DNA of 16,812 nt from the NCBI GenBank assembly GCA_031258915.1, contig JAIRMD010000220.1, forward strand, positions 1 through 16,812. Direction: 5' to 3'. Shown piece by piece: positions 1 through 7,695 of this stretch. A program made the translations under genes and the position numbers. The stretch is from Prevotellaceae bacterium. Its GTDB lineage: Bacteria > Bacteroidota > Bacteroidia > Bacteroidales > UBA932. The notes under the pieces were generated by a model. It had not been told where the DNA came from and searched no databases. It was given only the letters and a program-made list of their open reading frames with translations. Positions within the stretch are counted from its first letter, which is position 1. Each line of letters opens with the position of its first letter.

Positions 1-118
1 TTCCCGACCATGATACAGTTCCACTGTTTACGTACCAAGTTTTTGCCGAAAGCGGCGGTAAGCAAATCATCATTGCCCCTGTGAGCAAGAGTCCAAATAA
101 TACATTTTTTGTTTTCAT
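1..118 (-). CDS. Secreted protein, N-terminal fragment (runs off window)
   Basis: Reading leftwards from an ATG at 118-116 gives 39 codons open to the window edge. They begin MKTKNVLFGLLLTGAMMICL and continue PPLSAKTWYVNSG. This is a clear Sec signal peptide: two lysines, a hydrophobic core of about 15 residues, and a likely cleavage site LSA|KT near residue 25. The mature start 'TWYVNSGT' resembles the first strand of secreted Bacteroidota proteins, including some parallel beta-helix proteins, but the visible part is too short to name a family. There is no clear Shine-Dalgarno sequence, as expected for this phylum. The gene is divergent from rsfS, and its upstream region contains the GT/CG repeat tract. 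The signal peptide is solid; the function is unknown. Confidence 0.6.
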   Translation of the reverse strand, partial: MKTKNVLFGLLLTGAMMICLPPLSAKTWYVNSGTVSWSG

Positions 119-185
119 ACGCTTTGATTCGATTTTAATTGATTTTAAACTTAAAAAACCCTTTTTAATTTATGTATATGCACGG

Positions 186-230
186 CATAGCCATAATATT
201 TGGATTTTTTAAGAAACCCAAATAGCTATG
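186..230. repeat. Imperfect inverted repeat (13-bp stem with 5-nt bulge)
   Basis: The left arm is CATAGC, then CATAA (bulge), then TATTTGG (186-203). The right arm is CCAAATAGCTATG (218-230). The arms pair over 13 bp around a 14-nt A/T-rich loop. On the plus strand a T-rich stretch follows, but no plus-strand gene precedes it in the window. On the minus strand it lies about 70-110 nt upstream of the secreted-protein start, so it could sit in that gene's promoter or leader. Confidence 0.45.
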
Positions 231-265
231 GATGTTTTGTTTTAAAGAAAATTTTACTATCTTTT

Positions 266-366
<101 letters not shown>

Positions 367-395
367 TGTTACTGTGTGCGCGTCACAAACCGCAG

Positions 396-429
396 GCTGT
401 GCGTACGGGGTAGCTGTGCGTGCGGAGTA
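396..429. repeat. 17-bp tandem repeat, two copies
   Basis: GCTGTGCGTACGGGGTA (396-412) is followed immediately by GCTGTGCGTGCGGAGTA (413-429); 15 of 17 positions match. It lies just beyond the GT/GC tract and shares its TGTGCG character, so both may come from the same expansion-prone segment. No coding role is seen. Confidence 0.7.
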
Positions 430-598
430 AGAAAATTTGCTGCTGTATTGTACAATGCTGCGTTTTAGTTGCATGATTTTGTAAATAATTAGATGCAAAA
501 ATAGCAAAATTTTTCAACAAACAAACAAAAAATCGGAAATCACGATCCGGCAAAGCGGAACATTTCTCAAAAAAGTAAATATTTGCCATTTTTTTTTG

Positions 599-619
599 TA
601 ACTTTGCAAATTAATTTTG
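599..619 (+). promoter_or_regulatory. Putative rsfS-ftsH operon promoter (-7 elements)
   Basis: Two overlapping-scale matches to the Bacteroidota -7 consensus TAnnTTTG are present: TAACTTTG (599-606) and TAATTTTG (612-619), 62-82 bp ahead of the rsfS ATG. Possible upstream TTTG elements (582-585 or 595-598) lie only 13 bp away rather than the usual 19-21, so the -33 part is weak. These are the only such boxes close upstream of rsfS, and the genes through ugd are tightly packed and could share this promoter. Confidence 0.45.
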
Positions 620-630
620 GCGTTACCCTT

Positions 631-656
631 GTGGCGCCACGTGGGCGCTATTTTTT
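631..656 (+). promoter_or_regulatory. GC-rich palindrome/hairpin with T-tail in the rsfS leader
   Basis: GTGGCGCCAC (631-640) is a perfect 10-nt palindrome. The alternative pairing GCGCC (634-638) with GGCGC (644-648) gives a 5-bp hairpin followed by TATTTTTT (649-656). This has the shape of an intrinsic terminator, yet it lies between the predicted promoter and the rsfS start, so it could be an attenuator, a protein-binding site or chance. The stem is short. Confidence 0.3.
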
Positions 657-680
657 AGTACTGATTTTTATACCATTTTA

Positions 681-1349
681 ATGACAAAAAAAAGACAAGC
701 TTCACCTGCTGCCGGCGACGCCACCATAAAGCTGCTCTGCGGCGCTATAGCTGAGGCCATGCTCGACAAAAAAGCGCAAAATGTGATGAGCCTCGACCTG
801 AGCTCCATTGACGGCGCAATAGCGAACAGCTTTGTGCTCTGCAACGCCGACTCTACCACGCAGGTTGAAGCAATTGCCGATAACGTAGAGGAGCAGGTGC
901 GTGAAACTTTGGGAGAAAAGCCGGTGCGCCGCGAAGGGTTTGAAAATGCTATTTGGATAATTCTTGACTACGTGAGCGTGATGGCGCATATTTTCCAAAC
1001 CGAAGCGCGCAATTTTTATCGCCTCGAGGCGCTATGGGCTGACGCCGGACAGCAGCGATACAGCGACGAACCGCAAGCAGCAATAACAGAAAACATACCC
1101 TCCGAAGCAGCGGCAAACAGGAAAACCGAAGCAAAAAAATCAGCGCCTGCAGCAAAGAAACCCGGGCGTCCGGTAAAAAAAGTTGCCGCACCTAAAGAAG
1201 CGGCTGGGGCGAGTAAAGCAAGCGGCGCCAAAAAAGTTGCTGCCGCAAAAAAAACCGCAGGCGTAAAGGCAACCGGCCCGGCGGCAAAAAAGCCGGCGTC
1301 GGCGGCAAAGAAAGCTGTAACCGCACCCTCCCCAATTATAAACACATAA
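681..1349 (+). CDS. rsfS: Ribosomal silencing factor RsfS with basic C-terminal tail
   Basis: The protein has 222 residues. Residues about 13-122 are a RsfS/Iojap (DUF143) domain: 'NVMSLDLSSIDGAIANSFVL' near 34-53, 'QVEAIADNVEE' at 61-71, and the signature around 'WIILDYVSVMAHIFQ' followed by 'FYRLEALW' (112-119). RsfS binds ribosomal protein uL14 on the 50S subunit and blocks subunit joining in starvation or stationary phase. Family members are usually about 105-130 residues. Here about 100 extra residues follow, and 148-212 are almost only Lys, Ala, Pro, Gly and Val ('AAKK' and 'KKVAA' units), resembling histone H1 tails, with an AT-hook-like 'KKPGRPVKK' at 159-167. The ATG at 681 fits the domain start; there is no Shine-Dalgarno. 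ftsH begins 16 bp after the stop. The core assignment is firm; the tail's role is unknown. Confidence 0.93.
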   Translation: MTKKRQASPAAGDATIKLLCGAIAEAMLDKKAQNVMSLDLSSIDGAIANSFVLCNADSTTQVEAIADNVEEQVRETLGEKPVRREGFENAIWIILDYVSVMAHIFQTEARNFYRLEALWADAGQQRYSDEPQAAITENIPSEAAANRKTEAKKSAPAAKKPGRPVKKVAAPKEAAGASKASGAKKVAAAKKTAGVKATGPAAKKPASAAKKAVTAPSPIINT

Positions 1350-1365
1350 ATCAACAATCCCCAAT

Positions 1366-3555
1366 ATGACGATGGAGCAAAGAAACAAAAAAACAACGCA
1401 ACCTGCGGAAAGAGCGCCGCGAGGCAGCGGAAAGCCCAACAACAATGTGTATTGGATTTACGCCCTAATTATTGCAGGTATTTTTGGCGTCAACTACTTT
1501 TTAAACTCCGGCAACCCTGTAGAGACAACGTGGCGGGAGGTGCGCACCAAAATGATAGCAAACGAAGATGTTTCCAAAATTGTGGTAGTTACCAATGCGC
1601 GCAAAGTTGAGGTGTACATCAAGCCCGACAAGCTGGAGAGCTATTCAAGCCGGTTTGATGGTACTTTTGGCTCGCCCTCAAAGCAAGGACCGCACTTCTT
1701 TTTCACCATAGGCGATACCAAAGCGTTTCAAGACCAGCTGGCGCAAGCGCAGGAAAATCTTGCCGAAGGCGATCGCCTTGAGCCCGAATTTATAGAGCAT
1801 ACAAGCTATCTGGGCAATATCATTGGCTGGCTGCTGCCGGTGGTGCTGGTTATTAGCATTTGGATGCTCCTTATGCGGCGCATGGGTGGCGGAATGGGTA
1901 GCGGTATTTTCAACGTGGGCAAATCAAAAGCTCAGCTCTTCGACAAGGACAGCAAAGTGCGCATTACTTTCAACGACGTAGCAGGCCTGGAGGAAGCTAA
2001 GGTGGAGATTATGGAAATCGTGGACTTTCTCAAAAATCCCAAGCGCTACACCGACCTTGGCGGTAAAATACCCAAAGGTGCGCTGCTTGTAGGCCCGCCG
2101 GGTACGGGCAAAACGCTGCTGGCAAAAGCGGTAGCAGGAGAAGCAAACGTCCCGTTCTTCTCCCTCTCCGGCTCCGATTTTGTGGAAATGTTTGTAGGAG
2201 TGGGTGCGTCGCGCGTGCGCGATTTGTTCAAGCAGGCAAAAGAAAAAGCCCCCTGCATTATTTTCATCGACGAAATTGACGCCATTGGCCGATCCCGCAA
2301 CAATAAAACTGCCTTTACCACCAACGATGAGCGCGAAAATACCCTCAACCAGCTCCTCACCGAAATGGACGGATTTGCCTCCAACTCAGGCGTAATCATC
2401 CTTGCGGCAACCAACCGCGCCGATATTCTCGACCGTGCGCTGCTGCGCGCAGGCCGCTTCGACAGGCAAATTCACGTGGACTTGCCCGACCTGAAGGAAC
2501 GCCTCGAAATTTTCAAGGTGCACCTGCGGGGGCTAAAGCTGGTGGACGGATTTGAAATTGATTTTTTGGCCAAACAAACGCCCGGATTTTCGGGAGCAGA
2601 CATTGCCAACGTCTGCAACGAAGCGGCGCTCATTGCCGCCCGCAAAATGAAACCGAGCATCGACAGGCAGGATTTTCTCGACGCCGTTGACCGCATTATA
2701 GGCGGGCTGGAGAAGAAAAACAAAATTATTTCGATGGAGGAAAAGCGCACTATTGTCTACCACGAGGCCGGGCACGCCACGGTGAGTTGGCTGCTGGAGC
2801 ATGCCAACCCGCTGGTAAAGGTAACCATCATACCGCGCGGACGATCGCTTGGCGCTGCGTGGTATTTGCCCGAAGAGCGGCAAATCACCACGCAGGAGCA
2901 GCTGCTGGACGAAATGGCGGCAACCCTTGGCGGACGAGCCTCTGAGGAGCTGACATTTCACAAAATATCAACCGGAGCGCTCAACGACTTAGAGCGCGTG
3001 ACCAAGCAGGCCTACTCCATGATTGCCTACTTTGGCATGAGCGGCAAGCTGCGCAACCTGAGCTACTACGACTCTACGGGGCAAGACTACTCGTTCTCGA
3101 AGCCCTACAGCGAAAAAACCGCCGAAACCATCGACGAGGAGGTGCAGGCGTTGATAGATAAGGCGTACAAGCTGGCAAAGCAGGTGCTGACGCAAAACAA
3201 AAAGGGCTTAAAGCAGCTGGCAGACCTGCTGCTGGAGCGAGAGGTTATTTTCAGCGAAGACTTGGAAAAAATATTCGGCAAGCGCAAGGGAGACCACAAC
3301 GACCTGCTCATTTCCGCTCCCGCCAACGATAGCGCTAACGCTAACGCCACTGCCGACGCTAACGCCGCAGAGCAGGAAAAACCCAAACGGAGATCGCGCA
3401 AGCCTAAAGCCGAAGCCGAAGCTGCTGCCGAGCCTACGCCCACGCCGGTTACGGAGCAATCGCTATTTGATATTCCCTTGCCGAAACCGACGCCAACAGA
3501 AAATAAAGTTGAGGGTGAAAATCAACCAAAGCAGGAAGAAAATGCACCGGCATAG
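1366..3555 (+). CDS. ftsH: ATP-dependent zinc metalloprotease FtsH
   Basis: This 729-residue AAA+ protease is anchored in the inner membrane and degrades unassembled membrane proteins and short-lived regulators. Membrane segments lie at about 29-47 and 151-170, flanking a periplasmic domain. The AAA+ module has Walker A GPPGTGKT (243-250), Walker B 'IIFIDEID' (298-305) and the second region of homology ending 'RAGRFDRQ' (361-368). The peptidase zinc site is HEAGH (466-470), with the third ligand probably Asp541 in 'STGALND'. Residues about 645-729 form a low-complexity tail rich in Ala, Asn, Glu, Pro and Lys, with a basic cluster 'KPKRRSRKPK' at 672-681; it is longer than typical. The ATG at 1366 is chosen; ATG 1372 is a near alternative. 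It sits between rsfS and the DUF2007 gene in the conserved Bacteroidota order. Confidence 0.97.
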   Translation: MTMEQRNKKTTQPAERAPRGSGKPNNNVYWIYALIIAGIFGVNYFLNSGNPVETTWREVRTKMIANEDVSKIVVVTNARKVEVYIKPDKLESYSSRFDGTFGSPSKQGPHFFFTIGDTKAFQDQLAQAQENLAEGDRLEPEFIEHTSYLGNIIGWLLPVVLVISIWMLLMRRMGGGMGSGIFNVGKSKAQLFDKDSKVRITFNDVAGLEEAKVEIMEIVDFLKNPKRYTDLGGKIPKGALLVGPPGTGKTLLAKAVAGEANVPFFSLSGSDFVEMFVGVGASRVRDLFKQAKEKAPCIIFIDEIDAIGRSRNNKTAFTTNDERENTLNQLLTEMDGFASNSGVIILAATNRADILDRALLRAGRFDRQIHVDLPDLKERLEIFKVHLRGLKLVDGFEIDFLAKQTPGFSGADIANVCNEAALIAARKMKPSIDRQDFLDAVDRIIGGLEKKNKIISMEEKRTIVYHEAGHATVSWLLEHANPLVKVTIIPRGRSLGAAWYLPEERQITTQEQLLDEMAATLGGRASEELTFHKISTGALNDLERVTKQAYSMIAYFGMSGKLRNLSYYDSTGQDYSFSKPYSEKTAETIDEEVQALIDKAYKLAKQVLTQNKKGLKQLADLLLEREVIFSEDLEKIFGKRKGDHNDLLISAPANDSANANATADANAAEQEKPKRRSRKPKAEAEAAAEPTPTPVTEQSLFDIPLPKPTPTENKVEGENQPKQEENAPA

Positions 3556-3628
3556 CGTTAGGGGTAGTCTCAGCAAGGAGAAGAAGGAAAAACCTGCAAA
3601 AAATTAAATATTTTAAAATAATTGGACT

Positions 3629-3835
3629 ATGGAACAGGGCTGGATTAAAATATATGAATCTGCCGATGCAATAACGGTAGAGCTGCTAAGGCAGCGGTTG
3701 GAGGAAGAGAATATATGCGCGGTGGTGCTTAACCACCGCGATTCGGAGTTGTTAATGTTGAACGTTGGCGAAGTGGAGCTGTACGTGCACGAATCGGACA
3801 AGGAGGCGGCAGCAAAGTATATCCCGCAATCATAA
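3629..3835 (+). CDS. DUF2007 small signal-transducing-like protein
   Basis: This 68-residue soluble protein matches the DUF2007 family ('putative prokaryotic signal transducing protein'). It has an N-terminal strand 'WIKIYESADAITVELLRQRLEEENI', a central strand 'CAVVLNHRD', and the ending 'GEVELYVHESDKEAAAKYI'. The pattern fits a small alpha/beta fold in which the N-terminal helix follows a strand reading 'V..Y.S...A...K..LE..GI'. The molecular function of the family is unknown. It lies 73 bp after ftsH and 24 bp before cdsA, the position this gene commonly holds in Bacteroidota, so co-transcription with both is likely. The start at 3629 follows an A/T-rich leader without Shine-Dalgarno. Family membership is recalled, not searched. 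Confidence 0.8.
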   Translation: MEQGWIKIYESADAITVELLRQRLEEENICAVVLNHRDSELLMLNVGEVELYVHESDKEAAAKYIPQS

Positions 3836-3859
3836 ACGCAGCACAATCACGATTTATAC

Positions 3860-4684
3860 ATGAAGCTGAATAACTTGCTTACGCGAATCCTGTCGGGAAC
3901 AGCATACGTAATGCTGATGTTAGGATCGCTATACCTGTGTCCGCAAGCCTTTGCCGGCGTTATGGTATTTGCGATGGTGGTGGCTATGCACGAGTTTTAC
4001 GGCATTGCCGCAAAAACGGGGGTAAAACCGCAGCGTATTGCCGGCTTGCTGTGCGGCGTAGCGGTATTTGCGGCGTGCTACGCCGGATCGTTCGGCCTGC
4101 TGGACGAAGCCTATAACCGCATCTTCTTCTACTTGCCGGTGCCGCTGGCTGTTTTTGTGTTTTATGCGGAGCTGTTTCGCAAAAAAAACATGCCGTTTAC
4201 CAACATTGCCTACACCTTGCTGGGCGTTATATACGTGGCCTTGCCGTTTTCGCTGACAAGCTTTGTGTACGAGGCTACCGGGGTTAACGCCATGTGCAGC
4301 TTTTTTATTTTGCTTTGGGCAAACGACACTTTCGCCTACTTTTTCGGCCTTGCCTTTGGCAGGCACAAGCTTTTTCCCGCCGTTTCCCCCAAAAAATCGT
4401 GGGAGGGATACATCGGCGGCATCGTCTCGGTGCTTGCTGCCGCATGGGGGCTGCACCAGCTGTTTGGCGACGTAGCGCTGATACATCTGGTATCGTTTGG
4501 CGTTATCATTTCGCTTACCGCCGTGCTTGCCGATTTGGTGGAATCCATGCTCAAGCGTAGCGCCGGCGTTAAGGATTCGGGAACTATCATGCCCGGGCAC
4601 GGCGGCTTGCTCGACAGGTTCGACGCTGCGCTGCTCTCGCTACCGCTGGTCTTTGTGTATGTGCAGCTATTTATGAATAATTGA
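3860..4684 (+). CDS. cdsA: Phosphatidate cytidylyltransferase (CDP-DAG synthase)
   Basis: This 274-residue polytopic membrane enzyme makes CDP-diacylglycerol from CTP and phosphatidic acid, the branch point of phospholipid synthesis. The CDP-transferase signature is complete near the C-terminus: 'SMLKRSAGVKDSG' (229-241) followed by 'PGHGGLLDRFDA' (245-256), with Lys238-Asp239 and Asp252/Asp255 as expected metal and substrate residues. The upstream conserved 'SPKKSWEG' is at 176-183. About seven or eight hydrophobic segments cover most of the rest, and the length is normal. It starts 24 bp after the DUF2007 gene and ends 25 bp before ugd. Confidence 0.95.
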   Translation: MKLNNLLTRILSGTAYVMLMLGSLYLCPQAFAGVMVFAMVVAMHEFYGIAAKTGVKPQRIAGLLCGVAVFAACYAGSFGLLDEAYNRIFFYLPVPLAVFVFYAELFRKKNMPFTNIAYTLLGVIYVALPFSLTSFVYEATGVNAMCSFFILLWANDTFAYFFGLAFGRHKLFPAVSPKKSWEGYIGGIVSVLAAAWGLHQLFGDVALIHLVSFGVIISLTAVLADLVESMLKRSAGVKDSGTIMPGHGGLLDRFDAALLSLPLVFVYVQLFMNN

Positions 4685-4709
4685 AAAATTTATAACACCT
4701 ATTTATCGT

Positions 4710-6038
<1,329 letters not shown>

Positions 6039-6040
6039 AA

Positions 6041-6109
6041 GCTGAAGGGTTGAGGAAGACAGTAGAATATTTTAAGCTGAACGTTGTAGCCGAGATAGCG
6101 AACTCATAG
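6041..6109 (+). pseudogene. Remnant of the 3' end of a uxs-like gene
   Basis: Three bases after the ugd stop, an open frame reads 'EGLRKTVEYFKLNVVAEIANS' and stops at 6107-6109. The intact uxs at 7696-8634 ends 'EEGLRKTVEYFKQNAS'. Over the 11 codons for EGLRKTVEYFK the two copies differ at five bases, all synonymous, so this piece drifted under coding constraint before it was truncated. Nothing upstream of this fragment remains, because ugd occupies the DNA. I infer a former second uxs copy or a tandem duplication with internal deletion. Confidence 0.75.
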
Positions 6110-6164
6110 ACCTGCCCATCACTACATAGAGCAAATTAAGCACATTATGCAGCGCGTAGCGCCC

Positions 6165-6254
6165 GGCGTAGAGATTGCGCACTGAACGGACAGCTTGGAA
6201 ACGCAGAGTCTTTTTTTTTGCAAAAAAAAGTTTTACTTTTTTTGATGATTTTAT
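6165..6254 (+). pseudogene. Remnant of the 3' end of rmlD
   Basis: Positions 6165-6254 closely copy 9459-9545, the last about 26 codons of the intact rmlD plus a few bases beyond its stop. The first 37 nt (GGCGTAGAGATTGCGCACTG…) match with a single change that turns a Trp codon (TGG) into a stop (TGA). Small indels in A/T runs follow, and then the shared end 'TTTGATGATTTTAT'. The remnant follows the uxs remnant in the same order as the intact genes, so both come from one duplicated or replaced uxs–rmlD segment. It cannot encode a functional product. Confidence 0.85.
6210..6244 (+). terminator. Possible weak terminator downstream of ugd
   Basis: A 9-bp A/T hairpin, C-T8 (6210-6218) pairing with A8-G (6222-6230) around loop TGC, is followed by TTTTACTTTTTTT. 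It arose within the rmlD remnant; the intact rmlD end has a related hairpin. The lack of GC pairs makes it a weak candidate. Confidence 0.3.
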
Positions 6255-6273
6255 GTCATTTTTCTTATCTTTG
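6241..6273 (+). promoter_or_regulatory. Putative promoter ahead of the 41-codon ORF and lipoprotein gene
   Basis: TTTG (6241-6244), a 21-bp spacer, and TATCTTTG (6266-6273) match the Bacteroidota -33/-7 pattern TTTG–N19-21–TAnnTTTG. The TTTG lies in the terminal part of the rmlD remnant, so the duplication boundary (about 6254) falls between the two promoter elements. Transcription from about 6280 would run into the 41-codon ORF and the lipoprotein gene. Confidence 0.5.
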
Positions 6274-6608
6274 CGGTTGATGTAGTTGAGATAGTAAGTG
6301 CGATTTTTATTTTCTTTTCATTTACAAAGCAATATTTTACGCGCTGATTATCAAGTGTTCAGATTGCAATATTTTTAAAACACACTTATTTTTTTTTAAT
6401 TATGAGAGCAGGGAATAGCATAACTTTGGAACCTGGTTTCTCAGTTGAATTGGGGGCAGAGTTTTCCGCAACAAATGAAGATATTCATAATTGTGGCACA
6501 AGTTCCTCCCCCACTCTTCCTAAATAATGTACTTGAAGAATTGAGACTGGTATGAAAAGGGTATCCTTTCAAACAAAAACGAAAAATAATTATTATAAAT
6601 AGAACGCC
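6255..6608 (+). other. AT-rich stretch upstream of the lipoprotein gene
   Basis: This stretch holds the -7 box described at 6266-6273, a 10-nt direct repeat GCAATATTTT (6329-6338 and 6366-6375), a T-run, and the 41-codon ORF remnant (6402-6527). The last 80 bp before the lipoprotein ATG are A/T-rich with no Shine-Dalgarno. I see no other gene or RNA. Confidence 0.5.
6402..6527 (+). pseudogene. Fragment of a secreted Bacteroidota 'coathanger'-type domain
   Basis: A 41-codon frame begins MRAGNSITLEPGFSVELGAE and continues FSATNEDIHNCGTSSSPTLPK before a stop. 'AGNSITL.PGFSVE.GAEFSA' is a recurrent motif of secreted or surface Bacteroidota proteins (the three-coathanger-stack type repeat, usually close to the C-terminus or in linkers of much larger proteins). 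Here there is no signal peptide and no preceding domain, so it is probably a broken remnant rather than a working gene. It could still be a translated small ORF, since a good promoter lies about 130 bp upstream. Confidence 0.5.
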
Positions 6609-7397
6609 ATGAAACAGTTATTATTACCCATATTATTTGCTACGTTCTTTGCTGCGTGTGATGAAAATTCTGAATATCCTACTACTTCAGAAAATCAAAT
6701 AGATTTGACTGAAATCAGCGATGAAAATGTGATTGAAGATTCTACTTCAGAAAATCAAATAGATTTAACCGCAATCCGCCTTAAAGAAAGACCTTGCGAA
6801 ACGCTTGAATATGTTGGGAAAATTGGCCATAATTTTGATGCTGCATTAGATTCTCTTCGGAATTTAAAGAATATTGCTTCTGTGAGAGAAAAGCGGCCAT
6901 TGGAAGTTTTGTTTGATTACGATAACAGACAATTTTATGGAATAGCGTACGGAGAGTGTGGCTTATATGCAGATGTTCTTGATACAAAAGGAAATCTTTA
7001 TTTGAAAACGCACTACTGCCCTGATGAGAATGTAATAGACGAGGATACAATCTTTGAAAACAATAAAACCTTTAATTGGGGCTACTATGATTACGAGCGC
7101 GAAACAATAGTATATGCCGAATGTTCAAAAATAGTATATGAAGGTAGAATAGGCCATGATTTTGATGCCGCATTAGATTCATTGAAAAGAATATATAAAC
7201 ACCGGATAGAGCCTTATGGCGAAGATGGATATTATGTTGAAAAAGAAAAAATGTTTATTGTAAACTTTAGCCATGACGATAGAGATTTTTTTGTCCTCAC
7301 TTTCATAGACAGGGAAAATAAAGCTAATTGGATCATTACTAATTGTGTGATTGATGAAAAAGGAAACTATTTCCACGTGGATTATTGTCCGGATTAA
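6609..7397 (+). CDS. Repeat-containing lipoprotein of unknown function
   Basis: The 262-residue protein starts with a lipoprotein signal peptide (MKQLLLPILFATFFAAC) with the lipid-modified Cys at 17. A tandem 20-residue repeat follows: DENSEYPTTSENQIDLTEIS (18-37) and DENVIEDSTSENQIDLTAIR (38-57). In DNA the repeat period is 60 bp, with 25 identical nt at 6682-6706 and 6742-6766. The rest is two related modules, about 63-139 and 172-262. Each has 'Y.G+IGH.FDAALDSL' (68-83 and 177-192) and ends 'KGN…YCPD' (127-139 and 250-262); paired cysteines recur in both. Codons are AT-rich, unlike all neighbours, which suggests separate ancestry. I do not recognise the family. An outer-membrane or periplasmic lipoprotein is inferred. 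Confidence 0.8.
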   Translation: MKQLLLPILFATFFAACDENSEYPTTSENQIDLTEISDENVIEDSTSENQIDLTAIRLKERPCETLEYVGKIGHNFDAALDSLRNLKNIASVREKRPLEVLFDYDNRQFYGIAYGECGLYADVLDTKGNLYLKTHYCPDENVIDEDTIFENNKTFNWGYYDYERETIVYAECSKIVYEGRIGHDFDAALDSLKRIYKHRIEPYGEDGYYVEKEKMFIVNFSHDDRDFFVLTFIDRENKANWIITNCVIDEKGNYFHVDYCPD

Positions 7398-7695
7398 TTG
7401 CATAAACCGCTCTAACTAGTAATTTGGGCGGGTGGTACTCTCCAAAGTATGCTAACTTACACAAAGCCAACATTGATGTAAACTGTCGGTAATAGAAAAC
7501 GGCTGAAAAACCCGCAACGATCCAGCAATAGTTAATCAGCCATTCCAAAACTCTATGCCGCAAAGATCCGTATTCATTTTTGAATTGACAAAATTATTTT
7601 TCGTTTTGGAGCGTATTTGGCTGCGTCGGTTACATCCTTTGACAATGGAATTTCGACGTTATGAAAAGAAAACCTCCTAACCTTCTAAAAAAATT
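7398..7695. other. Intergenic stretch without a convincing gene
   Basis: About 300 bp separate the lipoprotein gene from uxs. Composition is intermediate, between the AT-rich island and the GC-rich uxs gene. A minus-strand frame (7563-7339) can be read but overlaps the lipoprotein 3' end and shows no recognisable domain or signal peptide. No clear promoter, terminator or RNA is seen. Confidence 0.5.

Noticed and set aside
396..429. Attachment-site or integrase core repeat
   Set aside because: The two units are directly adjacent, with no integrase gene or tRNA in the window.
1016..1445. Minus-strand Ala/Phe-rich frames opposite the rsfS tail, resembling membrane proteins
   Set aside because: They are the antisense of AAG/GCN codons of the Lys/Ala tail, so the hydrophobicity is an artefact.
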